Assembly: GCA_934339365.1 (NCBI GenBank)
Contig: CAKRHW010000002.1
Coordinates: 62,001 to 126,000 of the forward strand
Direction: 5' to 3'
Length of the DNA stretch: 64,000 bases
Origin: an uncultured Lachnospiraceae bacterium
GTDB lineage: Bacteria; Bacillota; Clostridia; Lachnospirales; Lachnospiraceae
A program made the translations under genes and the position numbers. Positions within the stretch are counted from its first letter, which is position 1, and every line of letters starts with the position of its first letter. This document shows positions 9,888-17,981 of this stretch, piece after piece. The notes under the pieces were generated by a model, which had not been told where the DNA came from, made no database searches, and saw only the letters and a program-made list of their open reading frames with translations.

Positions 9888-9923
9888 AAAAAAGATGTCG
9901 TAAAGTTTACGGCATCTTTTTTT
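9888..9923 (+). terminator. Rho-independent terminator after the SGNH hydrolase gene
   Basis: AAGATGTCGTAAA and TTTACGGCATCTT form a stem with one G-U pair, followed by a run of T. It closes the aspS operon. Confidence 0.85.
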
Positions 9924-9958
9924 GTAGAAAAATATTCTATCTTTTTTGTATAATATTA

Positions 9959-9988
9959 TTGACATAACTATATTATATGATATATAGT
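9959..9988 (+). promoter_or_regulatory. SigA promoter and probable PadR operator
   Basis: A consensus -35 TTGACA (9959-9964) and a -10 TATAGT (9983-9988, 18-base spacing; ATATAG at 17) precede padR. A dyad with perfect 7-base arms, ACTATAT (9967-9973) and ATATAGT (9982-9988), fills the spacer and covers the -10. PadR proteins often repress their own operon through AT-rich dyads of this type, so autoregulation is inferred. Confidence 0.6.
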
Positions 9989-10035
9989 ATTAAAGAAGAA
10001 ATAATATTATATAATAAAAAGAGGAGGGGAGAACG

Positions 10036-10350
10036 ATGGTTTTTAATACAGGTGCTGCGTTGTTAGATGCAATTGTATTAGCAGTTGTAAAAGAAGAAGA
10101 AGGAACCTATGGATATAAAATCACACAAGATGTAAGAAAAGTATTAGATGTATCCGAGTCAACACTTTATCCGGTATTAAGAAGACTCCAGAAGGATGAG
10201 TGCTTAGAGACTTATGACCGCGAAGTAGATGGAAGGAATCGACGATATTATCGGGTGACAGAAAAGGGGATTGCAAAATATCAGCTGTACAAGATTGAAT
10301 GGAAAAGCTACTCTGCTAAAATTACAGATTTATTCGAAGGGAGAATGTAG
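10036..10350 (+). CDS. PadR-family transcriptional regulator
   Basis: A 104-residue one-domain PadR winged-helix protein of the short subfamily 2 type. The start has an AGGAGGGGAG SD. Visible features are the N-terminal GAALLDAIVLAVVKEEEGTYGYKITQ helix pair, the recognition segment VSESTLYPVLRRLQ and the wing DGRNRRYYRVTEKG. The downstream DUF1700 gene starts 2 bases after it, the classic arrangement in which PadR represses an envelope-associated DUF1700/DUF4097 operon. The likely effector is an envelope or drug signal, not identifiable here. Confidence 0.93.
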   Translation: MVFNTGAALLDAIVLAVVKEEEGTYGYKITQDVRKVLDVSESTLYPVLRRLQKDECLETYDREVDGRNRRYYRVTEKGIAKYQLYKIEWKSYSAKITDLFEGRM

Positions 10351-10352
10351 AA

Positions 10353-11084
10353 ATGAACAGGATAGAGTTTATGAAAGAACTAGAGGAATTATTATATGAC
10401 ATTTCTCCAGAAGAAAGGCAAGAGGCAATTGATTATTATAATGGTTATTTTGATGAAGCCGGAGAAGAAAGGGAGAGTCAGGTAATTCACGAGTTAGGCA
10501 GCCCGGGAAAGGTTGCAGCGATTATTAAAGATGATTTAAAAAGAAGTGCAAAAGAGGAAAGATATACGGTAGATGATTCGTTAGAATACGAAGAAGGGGA
10601 AAAACAACATACATGGACAGACGATGATTTTAAAAAGAAAGAATCTGATCAGACCGGAAATTTTGATTTTAGAAAAGAGCGTGGATATCAGGATCGAAAG
10701 CCAAGAAGTACAGGGTTTATAGTAGCAGTTATTTTATTAGCGATTATGTGTTCTCCAATTATCATTGGATTTTTTGGGGCTGCATTTGGAATACTTGTAG
10801 GGATTGCCGGAACAATATTAGGTTTAGGCTGTGTTGGAATCGGACTTATTATAGCAGGAGTTGCAGTGACAATTGTATCTATTATCAGTATATTTACAAA
10901 TCAGGGATTGAGTCTGATTGGAATTGCAGCAGGATTATTATTAATCGTGATTGGAATGTTAGGAATCCTTTTGTTTGTTTTATTTGTTGCAAAGGTCGTA
11001 CCGGTAATGATACGGGCATTTGTAAATTGGATACAGGGATTATTAAGAAGAAAGGGTGGTGTAGGACATGAAGAAATTCATTAA
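10353..11084 (+). CDS. DUF1700-family membrane protein
   Basis: A 243-residue protein. Residues 1-70 form the DUF1700/HAAS-type helical domain (MNRIEFMKELEELLYDISPEER and the GSPGKVA turn), followed by an acidic linker and then Gly/Ile-rich transmembrane segments from about 124 to 225. It has a short basic C-terminus. Such proteins are nearly always next to PadR regulators and are thought to be regulated membrane components, function unknown. It overlaps the DUF4097 gene by 17 bases, indicating translational coupling. Confidence 0.85.
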   Translation: MNRIEFMKELEELLYDISPEERQEAIDYYNGYFDEAGEERESQVIHELGSPGKVAAIIKDDLKRSAKEERYTVDDSLEYEEGEKQHTWTDDDFKKKESDQTGNFDFRKERGYQDRKPRSTGFIVAVILLAIMCSPIIIGFFGAAFGILVGIAGTILGLGCVGIGLIIAGVAVTIVSIISIFTNQGLSLIGIAAGLLLIVIGMLGILLFVLFVAKVVPVMIRAFVNWIQGLLRRKGGVGHEEIH

Positions 11085-11973
11085 AGTATGGCTGACCGTT
11101 TGTCTGGTTCTTTTTCTTATCTCCGGAGGCTGTCTGGTTGGTTCAATTGCACTAGGGACTACCATGGAAGATGTCAGCCTTGCACTTGAAAATGGATATG
11201 ATACCATATCAGATCATATTGGACTAAAAAAAGGATTAAAATTTAAAAATGACGACTGGAAAAAGCTTTGGGAACAGGGAACAGAGCTAAAAGAAAATAA
11301 AACAGAATTAAAAAAAGCAAAGAATTTAAAAATTGATTTGTACGGACATATGATGATTGTAAAGGATACAGAATGTAAGACTCCGACAATACAGATTGAA
11401 GAAAATGCCAAAAACAGGGTACGCATTATAGAAGAAGATACTCTGACAATTGTGACAAAGCCAATGAGAAATTCGAATGGTGAAATTATTTTAAAACTGC
11501 CGGAGAACTATCAGTTTAAAGATGTAGAGATTGCGTTAGACAGTGGAAATATCCAGATAGATACATTAATCATGAATAAGATTCATATAACAGCAGATGC
11601 CGGAAATATTGATGTGAATGAAGCATTAAAATGTTATACAGCAAATTTAGAAGTAGATGCCGGAAGTATTCATGCAGAGGAGATACAATGTATTGATCAG
11701 TTAAAGGCAAAAGTGGATGTTGGCAAAATGGAACTAAAAAAGATTGACAGTAAAGATATTGATTTGAGTTGTGATGTTGGAAAAATCAGTGCCGGCTTAG
11801 CAGGCGGGATTGACTCTTACAATATAGATTTAAATTGTGATGTGGGAAATATAAAGCTTGGAAGTGAAAACTATACCAATACAAATAAAAATATTACACA
11901 TAAATCTGAAGCAACAGAAGTAAGAAAAATGTATGTGTCATGTAATGTTGGAAGTGTTGAAGTGGATGATTAA
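11068..11973 (+). CDS. DUF4097-family beta-strand repeat protein, membrane anchored
   Basis: A 301-residue protein with an N-terminal transmembrane or uncleaved signal helix (about 5-28) and a long extracytoplasmic domain. From residue 158 a D-[SAV]-G-x-[IVM] motif recurs at about 158, 177, 197, 217, 236, 258 and 293, giving a period near 20 residues, as expected for a right-handed beta-solenoid of the DUF4097 (putative adhesin) type. The Bacillus relatives (YvlB) sit beside PspC-like proteins, as here. A role in envelope stress or surface adhesion is inferred only. Confidence 0.82.
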   Translation: MKKFIKVWLTVCLVLFLISGGCLVGSIALGTTMEDVSLALENGYDTISDHIGLKKGLKFKNDDWKKLWEQGTELKENKTELKKAKNLKIDLYGHMMIVKDTECKTPTIQIEENAKNRVRIIEEDTLTIVTKPMRNSNGEIILKLPENYQFKDVEIALDSGNIQIDTLIMNKIHITADAGNIDVNEALKCYTANLEVDAGSIHAEEIQCIDQLKAKVDVGKMELKKIDSKDIDLSCDVGKISAGLAGGIDSYNIDLNCDVGNIKLGSENYTNTNKNITHKSEATEVRKMYVSCNVGSVEVDD

Positions 11974-11984
11974 TTTTTAATTTT

Positions 11985-12014
11985 TTAGATACATAACAAG
12001 ATTTGTGTTATAAT
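11985..12014 (+). promoter_or_regulatory. Candidate promoter for the PspC gene
   Basis: A perfect -10 TATAAT (12009-12014) stands 41 bases before the PspC start. The -35 is weak (TTAGAT, 11985-11990, 18-base spacing). The gene may also be read through from the DUF4097 gene since no terminator separates them. Confidence 0.4.
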
Positions 12015-12054
12015 AACTACAAAATAATTTATATTACAGAATGGAGGATTTATT

Positions 12055-12237
12055 ATGGAGAACAAGAGACTGTATAAATCACATACCAATCGCGTAATTT
12101 GTGGTGTATGTGGAGGAATTGGAGAATATTTTAATATTGATCCGACGATTATACGTTTAATCTGGATTTTATTGATTTGTTGTGCAGGAACCGGGTTTTT
12201 AGCATATATTATTGCAGCTATTATTATGCCGGATTAA
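12055..12237 (+). CDS. PspC-domain small membrane protein
   Basis: A 60-residue protein that is essentially a single PspC domain: the N-terminal LYKSHTNRVICGVCGGIGEYF signature segment followed by DPTIIRLIW and a transmembrane helix (about 35-57). The start has a GGAGGA SD. PspC-domain proteins take part in phage-shock/envelope-stress responses; in Firmicutes they occur beside DUF4097 proteins (YvlB/YvlC). That matches this position 81 bases after the DUF4097 gene and suggests one envelope-stress module of four genes. Confidence 0.9.
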   Translation: MENKRLYKSHTNRVICGVCGGIGEYFNIDPTIIRLIWILLICCAGTGFLAYIIAAIIMPD

Positions 12238-12351
12238 TCAAAACTTTTCCGTTTGAGTTAGAAGCATGATGCAGATATTTCAGAATTTAACCAAAAAGAT
12301 TTTAATTTCTACTAGCAAATAAAAGGCAAGTGTGATATAACAGTAAGAGAT

Positions 12352-12372
12352 TATAATACTTGTTGTACAAGT
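12352..12372 (+). promoter_or_regulatory. -10 element and adjacent dyad upstream of ilvE
   Basis: TATAAT (12352-12357) is directly followed by ACTTGT-TGT-ACAAGT (12358-12372), a perfect 6-base inverted repeat placed over the likely transcription start. No good -35 is visible. The dyad is a candidate operator for an unidentified regulator; it does not resemble the CodY motif. Confidence 0.4.
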
Positions 12373-12441
12373 GTTACATATAAAAATAAAATAGAACAGG
12401 AATGCATTCCCAAACAGATGTATTCGAAAGGAGCTTACGTT

Positions 12442-13467
12442 ATGGAAAAGAAAGATATGGATTGGTCCAATTTAGGATTTGGATATCGAAAAACGGAAAA
12501 AAGATATGTTTCGAATTATAAGAATGGTGCATGGGATGATGGTGTCATTACAGAAGATGATAAGATTGTTTTAAGTGAATGTGCAGGTGTTTTGCAATAT
12601 TCACAGTCTGTTTTTGAAGGATTGAAAGCATATACAACAGAAGATGGACATATTGTTACATTTCGTCCTGATTTAAATGCCAGCAGATTTGCTGATTCAG
12701 CTAGAAGACTTGAGATGCCGGTATTTCCAGAAGATAGATTTGTAAAGGCAATTGAAGAAGTTGTTGCAGCCAATGAGGCATATGTACCACCATATGGTTC
12801 AGGAGCAACCTTATATATCAGACCATACATGTTTGGAAGCAATCCGGTTATCGGAGTAAAGCCCGCAGATGAATATCAGTTCCGAGTATTTACAACACCA
12901 GTTGGTCCTTACTTTAAGGGCGGTGCAAAGCCAATTACAATTAAGGTAAGTGATTTTGATCGTGCTGCTCCACATGGAACAGGTCATATCAAGGCCGGAT
13001 TAAATTATGCAATGAGTCTTCATGCAATCGTTACAGCTCATAAAGAGGGATTTGATGAGAACATGTACTTAGATGCAGCAACAAGAACCAAGGTAGAAGA
13101 GACAGGTGGAGCAAACTTTATCTTCGTTACAAAAGATGGTAAGGTTGTAACTCCTAAGTCAAACAGTATTCTTCCTTCTATTACAAGAAGATCTATTATG
13201 TATGTTGCAAAAGAGTACTTAGGTTTAGAGACAGAAGAAAGACCGGTATACTTTGATGAGGTTAAGGATTTTGCTGAATGTGGACTTTGTGGAACAGCAG
13301 CAGTAATTTCACCGGTTGGTAAGATTGTAGACCATGGAAAAGAAATCTGTTTCCCAAGTGGAATGGAAGAGATGGGACCTGTTACGAAGAAATTATATGA
13401 GACATTAACCGGTATCCAGATGGGTCATATCGAAGGACCTAAGGGATGGGTACATGTAATCAAATAA
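12442..13467 (+). CDS. ilvE: Branched-chain amino acid aminotransferase
   Basis: PLP enzyme (fold type IV) that transaminates Leu, Ile and Val with 2-oxoglutarate. It is 341 residues from the ATG at 12442, which has an AAAGGAG SD; an in-frame ATG at 12418 lacks one. Visible features are YSQSVFEGLKAY near the N-terminus, GTGHIKAGLNYA containing the PLP lysine (about 190), EETGGANFIF, and CGTAAVISPVG near 290, all matching the BCAT group II (IlvE/BCAT) family. It stands alone, with its own promoter region and terminator and without ilv biosynthetic neighbours. Confidence 0.96.
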   Translation: MEKKDMDWSNLGFGYRKTEKRYVSNYKNGAWDDGVITEDDKIVLSECAGVLQYSQSVFEGLKAYTTEDGHIVTFRPDLNASRFADSARRLEMPVFPEDRFVKAIEEVVAANEAYVPPYGSGATLYIRPYMFGSNPVIGVKPADEYQFRVFTTPVGPYFKGGAKPITIKVSDFDRAAPHGTGHIKAGLNYAMSLHAIVTAHKEGFDENMYLDAATRTKVEETGGANFIFVTKDGKVVTPKSNSILPSITRRSIMYVAKEYLGLETEERPVYFDEVKDFAECGLCGTAAVISPVGKIVDHGKEICFPSGMEEMGPVTKKLYETLTGIQMGHIEGPKGWVHVIK

Positions 13468-13490
13468 TTTTTAGGTTATCATTTAGAACA

Positions 13491-13526
13491 AAGATATCAT
13501 GTTTTGGCATGGTATCTTTTTCTTTT
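13491..13526 (+). terminator. Rho-independent terminator after ilvE
   Basis: AAGATATCATG and CATGGTATCTT pair around a TTTTGG loop (one G-U), followed by TTTTCTTTT. Confidence 0.8.
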
Positions 13527-13527
13527 C

Positions 13528-13556
13528 TTGTAAAGACAGAAAAATATTGGTATACT
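13528..13556 (+). promoter_or_regulatory. SigA promoter for hflX-thyA-folA
   Basis: TTGTAA (13528-13533), 17 bases, TATACT (13551-13556), 58 bases before hflX. The -35 abuts the ilvE terminator tail. Confidence 0.6.
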
Positions 13557-13613
13557 AACAGTTCAGAACAGAAAATTAAAATGTAACACTAGATTGGAAT
13601 AAGGAGAAATGAA

Positions 13614-14858
13614 ATGCATGAGATCAAGGACACACTAGAGCGTGTGATTTTAGTGGCAGTTAACACAGGTGATGTTTACGAGGCAGAAGAATCTCTAGAT
13701 GAATTAGAGGAACTCGTTGATACAGCAGGTGCAGAAGTTGTCGGGAGAGTGATTCAGAATCTTGATGCCATTCAAAGCGTAACATACATTGGAAAAGGAA
13801 AAATAGATGAAGTAAGAGAACTAATCGAAGAGAAAAATGCAACAGGGATTGTATGTGATGATGAACTTAGTCCAATGCAGATTCGTAATTTAGAAGATGC
13901 TTTAGAGACGAAGATTATGGATCGTACACTTGTAATTTTAGATATTTTTGCTTCACATGCGGTAACAAAAGAAGGAAAGGTTCAGGTAGAACTTGCACAA
14001 TTACGTTATCAGTCGACAAGGCTTGCCGGTTTAGGAAAATCATTATCAAGGTTAGGCGGTGGAATTGGAACAAGAGGACCTGGTGAAAAGAAAATAGAAG
14101 TAGATCGAAGAATAATAAAGGACCGAATCGCACAATTACGGTCGGAAGTAGCTTCGTTAGAGAAACACAGAGAATTAGCCAGAACAAAAAGAAAAAAGGA
14201 AATGGTTCCAATTGCGGCAATTGTCGGATATACCAATGCCGGAAAATCTACGTTATTGAATACATTAACAGAAGCACATATACTAGAAGAGGATAAATTA
14301 TTTGCAACATTAGATCCAACAACCAGAAATTTAAAACTGCCAAGCGGACAGGAAATTCTTTTGACAGATACGGTCGGTTTTATCCGAAAATTACCGCATC
14401 ATTTAATTGATGCGTTTCGAAGTACACTAGAAGAAGCGAAATATGCAGATATACTGATTCATGTAGTAGATGTATCAAATCCACAATATGAGGCACATAT
14501 GAAATCCGTATATGATACGTTAGAACAGTTAGGTGCAGTAAATAAAAAGGTCATTACGTTATTTAATAAACAGGATAAATTAGAGACTGAGGTGATTGCA
14601 AAAGATACCAGGGCTGATTATACGATTAAGACAGCTATAAAAAAAGGAAATGGATTAGAAGAGTTAACAGATGTTTTAGAACAGATTCTAAAAGAAAGTA
14701 AAGTCTTTTTACAACGGTTATTCACGTATCAGGAAGCGGGTAAGATTTCGCTGATTCGAAAATATGGACAATTATTAAAAGAAGAATATCAGCCAGATGG
14801 AATTTATGTAGAAGCATATGTGCCAAGAGAATTAGAAGGGCAGATAAATAAAGGTTAA
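13614..14858 (+). CDS. hflX: GTPase HflX (ribosome-associated)
   Basis: A 414-residue GTPase that binds and splits stalled 70S ribosomes under stress. It has the N-terminal HflX domain (1-190, with SRLGGGIGTRGPGEKK), the G domain with Walker A GYTNAGKST near 205, DTVGFIRKLPHHL as G3/switch II, and NKQD as G4. The C-terminal alpha/beta domain follows. A GGAG SD lies before the start. thyA begins 18 bases downstream, so hflX, thyA and folA likely form an operon. Confidence 0.96.
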   Translation: MHEIKDTLERVILVAVNTGDVYEAEESLDELEELVDTAGAEVVGRVIQNLDAIQSVTYIGKGKIDEVRELIEEKNATGIVCDDELSPMQIRNLEDALETKIMDRTLVILDIFASHAVTKEGKVQVELAQLRYQSTRLAGLGKSLSRLGGGIGTRGPGEKKIEVDRRIIKDRIAQLRSEVASLEKHRELARTKRKKEMVPIAAIVGYTNAGKSTLLNTLTEAHILEEDKLFATLDPTTRNLKLPSGQEILLTDTVGFIRKLPHHLIDAFRSTLEEAKYADILIHVVDVSNPQYEAHMKSVYDTLEQLGAVNKKVITLFNKQDKLETEVIAKDTRADYTIKTAIKKGNGLEELTDVLEQILKESKVFLQRLFTYQEAGKISLIRKYGQLLKEEYQPDGIYVEAYVPRELEGQINKG

Positions 14859-14876
14859 TGGAAAGGAAAAGAACAG

Positions 14877-15725
14877 ATGAGCTACGCAGATACATTGTTT
14901 ATTGACATGTGTAAGGATATTTTAGAAAATGGAGTAAGCACAGAAGGGGAAAAGGTCCGCCCAAAGTGGGAAGATGGAAGTTATGCATACACGATAAAAA
15001 AATTTGGTGTTGTAAACCGTTATGATTTATCAAAAGAATTCCCTGCGATTACTTTAAGAAGAACAGCAATCAAAGGCTGTGTCGATGAGATCTTATGGAT
15101 CTGGCAGAAAAAATCAAATAATATTCATGATCTTCATAGTCATATATGGGATTCCTGGGCTGATGAAAATGGATCAATTGGAAAGGCATATGGGTATCAG
15201 TTAGGGGTAAAGAGTCAGTATAAAGAAGGAGAAATGGATCAGGTAGACCGCGTGATTTACGATTTAAAGCATAATCCATTTAGCCGAAGAATTATTACGA
15301 ATATGTATGTACACAATGATTTGCACGAAATGAATCTGTATCCTTGTGCGTACAGTATGACATTTAATGTCACGCAAAAAAAGGGTCATGAAAAATTAAC
15401 ATTAAACGCCATATTAAACCAGCGTTCGCAGGATATTTTAACAGCGAATAACTGGAATGTATGTCAGTATGCAGTTTTGCTTCATATGCTGGCACAGGTA
15501 TGTGACATGGAAGTTGGAGAACTTGTACATGTAATTGCAGATGCACATATTTATGACAGACATATACCGATTGTAGAAGAATTAATTGCAAGACCGACAT
15601 ATCAGGCACCTGTCTTTTCATTAAATCCGGATATTAAAGATTTTTATCAGTTTACGGCGGATGATGTAACATTAGAAAATTATCAGACAGGTCCACAGGT
15701 TAAGAATATACCTGTAGCAATATAA
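14877..15725 (+). CDS. thyA: Thymidylate synthase (folate-dependent, ThyA)
   Basis: Methylates dUMP to dTMP using methylene-tetrahydrofolate, releasing dihydrofolate. The 282 residues include an N-terminal SYADTLFIDMCKDIL segment, the catalytic Cys157 in LYPCAYSM, the RSQDILTANNWNVCQYA dUMP/folate region and the late DAHIYDRH motif. The dihydrofolate it makes is recycled by DHFR encoded 35 bases downstream, the usual thyA-folA pairing. Confidence 0.97.
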   Translation: MSYADTLFIDMCKDILENGVSTEGEKVRPKWEDGSYAYTIKKFGVVNRYDLSKEFPAITLRRTAIKGCVDEILWIWQKKSNNIHDLHSHIWDSWADENGSIGKAYGYQLGVKSQYKEGEMDQVDRVIYDLKHNPFSRRIITNMYVHNDLHEMNLYPCAYSMTFNVTQKKGHEKLTLNAILNQRSQDILTANNWNVCQYAVLLHMLAQVCDMEVGELVHVIADAHIYDRHIPIVEELIARPTYQAPVFSLNPDIKDFYQFTADDVTLENYQTGPQVKNIPVAI

Positions 15726-15760
15726 CAGAAACAAGAATTGGATTTTAGAAAGGATAAAAA

Positions 15761-16252
15761 ATGAACTTAATAGTAGCAGTAGACAGAAACTGGGGAATTG
15801 GCTGTGGAAATAAATTATTAGTCAGTATACCTGCCGATATGAAATTTTTTCGTGAATCTACAACAAATGGTGTTGTGATTATGGGAAGAAAAACATTAGA
15901 GAGCTTTCCAAATGGAAGACCCTTAAAGAACAGAGTCAATATTGTAATCTCAAAGAAACAGGACTATCAGGTAAAAGATGCGATTGTCGTACATGATATC
16001 GAAGAGGCTGTAAATGCTGCAAAGCAATATCAGGATAAAGAAATTTATGTAATAGGAGGGGAAAGTATTTATAAACAAATGCTTCCATACTGTGATGTTG
16101 CACATGTGACATATATTGATCATGAATATCAGGCAGATACGTATTTTCCGAATTTAGATGATTTAGAGGAATGGGAAATAGCAGAGGAAAGTGAGGAACA
16201 GACCTATTTTGATTTAGAATATTATTTCAGAAAATATGTTCGAAAAAAATAA
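15761..16252 (+). CDS. folA: Dihydrofolate reductase
   Basis: Reduces dihydrofolate to tetrahydrofolate with NADPH. The 163-residue protein starts MNLIVAVDRNWGIG, has the loop LLVSIPADMKFFRESTTNG containing the substrate Asp (SIPAD), MGRKTLESFPNGRPL for NADPH binding, and the YVIGGESIYKQMLPYC motif. It is the last gene of hflX-thyA-folA and is followed by a strong terminator. A weak AGAAAGG SD precedes it. Confidence 0.97.
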   Translation: MNLIVAVDRNWGIGCGNKLLVSIPADMKFFRESTTNGVVIMGRKTLESFPNGRPLKNRVNIVISKKQDYQVKDAIVVHDIEEAVNAAKQYQDKEIYVIGGESIYKQMLPYCDVAHVTYIDHEYQADTYFPNLDDLEEWEIAEESEEQTYFDLEYYFRKYVRKK

Positions 16253-16257
16253 AAAAG

Positions 16258-16292
16258 AAAAATGCGAGTGCAATGTTTGCATTCGCATTTTT
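16258..16292. terminator. Bidirectional terminator between folA and the convergent membrane-protein gene
   Basis: AAAATGCGAGTGCAA and TTGCATTCGCATTTT pair with one mismatch around a TGT loop. An A run precedes and a T run follows, so the hairpin works in both directions. Confidence 0.85.
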
Positions 16293-16302
16293 AAATTCTC
16301 GA

Positions 16303-16647
16303 TTAGTCTTCTTTTTTTTCTTGTTCCTTTGCTGGAATGTCTGTCTGTTCTTTTTTAATCTTGTCTGCTTTTTGAGCAGAACCTAAAGAATCAAAGTTTA
16401 CATCATTTTCTGGATTATCATCAATAAAAGCTTTTTCCTGCTTTTGTTTGTCATCAGAAGAGAGGGAAACATAGTTGCGGTCAGATGGTACATCTCCACT
16501 CTTGTCAAATAAATCTTTGTCATAAGTATTGCCATCAGACTGATTCTCTTCTTGTGGCTCTCTTTTCTTCTTCCAGGTAATGTAACTTGCGACTCCTGCA
16601 CCGACTGCAGATGCAACAATTAAAAATTTTTTAAATCCTTTACTCAT
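16303..16647 (-). CDS. Small single-span membrane protein with a charged tail
   Basis: A 114-residue protein on the minus strand, not assigned to a family. The N-terminal segment (about residues 5-22, FKKFLIVASAVGAGVASYI) is a transmembrane helix or signal anchor of YtxH-like look, followed by KKKR and a hydrophilic Glu/Lys/Asp/Ser-rich tail that has no predicted domain. The tail is low-complexity and probably disordered. The SD on its strand, AGAAAGGA, is good. It is convergent with folA and divergent from the Cof phosphatase. It is expressed alone, if at all; the function is unknown. Confidence 0.75.
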   Translation of the reverse strand: MSKGFKKFLIVASAVGAGVASYITWKKKREPQEENQSDGNTYDKDLFDKSGDVPSDRNYVSLSSDDKQKQEKAFIDDNPENDVNFDSLGSAQKADKIKKEQTDIPAKEQEKKED

Positions 16648-16965
16648 ATATCTTGTCCTTTCTTATGTGGTGTTATGCTAGAGTATATCTTTAAGAAAGA
16701 AAAAATATACAAAAGCGGGTTGCAGATTCTAAATATTAGAATCATTTTGTACTATATTTATTATAATACATTTTCAAAAAAATAAAAGTATGAAATGTAT
16801 TTTACTTGAAAAATTTTTCTGAATTTGTTACCATTCCCACAGAGGGACAATTTAACCAAAAAATAATTTACATTTAAGACAGAAACTTTATCACTTACAA
16901 ATAATGCAAAAAACAAAAAAAGAATAAATACTGAAATTAGAGAAAGAAAACAAAGGAGAAGAAAA
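16648..16965. other. Divergent intergenic region, no gene seen
   Basis: This 318-base AT-rich stretch separates two divergent genes. It contains a perfect inverted repeat GATTCTAA-ATA-TTAGAATC (16725-16743), between the two starts. A candidate plus-strand promoter for the Cof gene is TTGAAA (16806-16811), 17 bases, TACCAT (16829-16834). On the minus strand TATACT with a TTGTAT 19 bases away is a weaker candidate. I see no coding sequence or known RNA. Confidence 0.5.
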
Positions 16966-17763
16966 ATGAACGATAAAAAAATTATTTTTTTCGATATTGA
17001 TGGAACTTTATTGCCAGAAGGAAAACAAATACCGGAAAGCACAATTTTAGCAATTGAGCAGGTAAAAAAGAATGGAAATCTTGCAATGATTTGTACAGGA
17101 CGGACTTATTCATTTGTTCCAGAAGAAATTATGCAGCTCGAATTTCAAGGAATGATTGCAGGAGCCGGGACTTATTGTGAATATGAAGGAGAAATTCTCC
17201 GTAATATACGCCTGCCGAGAGACAAAGCATATGAAGAAGTGAAATTTTTGCTAAATAATAATTTTGCACCTGTCGGAGAAGGACCAGAGCATATGTTCCT
17301 GCCAGGAGATTCAGAATTTCACATATCAGAGGAATGTCGAAAATATAATCAGGATTTTGAAAATAGATTCCCGGGAAAAATTATAGAATTAAAAGCTGAG
17401 AATATTGAAGTAAATAAATTTACGGCACAAAGACTTTCTAATTGTGAAGAAGAAAAGGTATACCGGCATTTTGAAAAAGACTATACAATCGTAGATCATG
17501 CACATGAATTATTAGAGTTCATTCCAAAACCTTATTCTAAAGCGAGTGGAATTGAAAAAATAATCAATCATTTAGGAATCCGGAGAGAAAATACTTATGC
17601 ATTTGGAGATGGAGGAAATGATTTAGAAATGCTAGATTACGTGGCAAATGGCGTTGCGATGGGAAATGCAACAAAAGAAGCGAAAGAACATGCCTCTTAT
17701 ATTACAAAAGATATTAATGAAGATGGCATTTACTATGGATTAAAGCATTTTGGATTAATTTAA
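16966..17763 (+). CDS. Cof-type HAD-IIB phosphatase
   Basis: A 265-residue haloacid dehalogenase-superfamily phosphatase of the Cof (IIB-cap) type. Motif I is FFDIDGTLLPEG with the nucleophile Asp at about residue 9, motif II is CTGRT near 40, and motif IV is FGDGGNDLEML near 210. The cap lies between motifs II and III. Family members dephosphorylate sugar phosphates, PLP or FMN; the substrate cannot be predicted. The SD AAGGAGAAG gives a firm start. It seems monocistronic, with CIRCE-groES next. Confidence 0.93.
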   Translation: MNDKKIIFFDIDGTLLPEGKQIPESTILAIEQVKKNGNLAMICTGRTYSFVPEEIMQLEFQGMIAGAGTYCEYEGEILRNIRLPRDKAYEEVKFLLNNNFAPVGEGPEHMFLPGDSEFHISEECRKYNQDFENRFPGKIIELKAENIEVNKFTAQRLSNCEEEKVYRHFEKDYTIVDHAHELLEFIPKPYSKASGIEKIINHLGIRRENTYAFGDGGNDLEMLDYVANGVAMGNATKEAKEHASYITKDINEDGIYYGLKHFGLI

Positions 17764-17833
17764 TACTTTTCTGTTACCAGAAAGGGATTTGGAATAAAAG
17801 AAGAAAAATAAAAATAAAATAAATTCGGACACA

Positions 17834-17902
17834 ATTTAGACACAAATCTGTTATACTATAACTATAACAAAACTTTTAGCACTACTTGAAGTCGAGTGCT
17901 AA
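17834..17902 (+). promoter_or_regulatory. groESL promoter region with CIRCE (HrcA) operator
   Basis: TTAGCACTA-N9-GAGTGCTAA at 17876-17902 matches the CIRCE inverted repeat TTAGCACTC-N9-GAGTGCTAA except at position 9. Just upstream TTATACTATAACTATAAC offers overlapping -10 hexamers and TTAGAC (from about 17837) a poor -35. HrcA binding here would repress groESL until heat or misfolding stress. No hrcA-grpE-dnaK cluster is in the window. Confidence 0.88.
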
Positions 17903-17981
17903 CAAAAAAAGCTTGCAATATTTGCTGACAGATAGTAGAATGATAAAAGAGATTAAAAAGAGATTCAAGGAGGAATTTATC

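Noticed and set aside
17886..17981. N-terminal extension of GroES by 32 residues
   Set aside because: The extension would translate through the CIRCE region and lacks a Shine-Dalgarno; the family length is about 95 residues.
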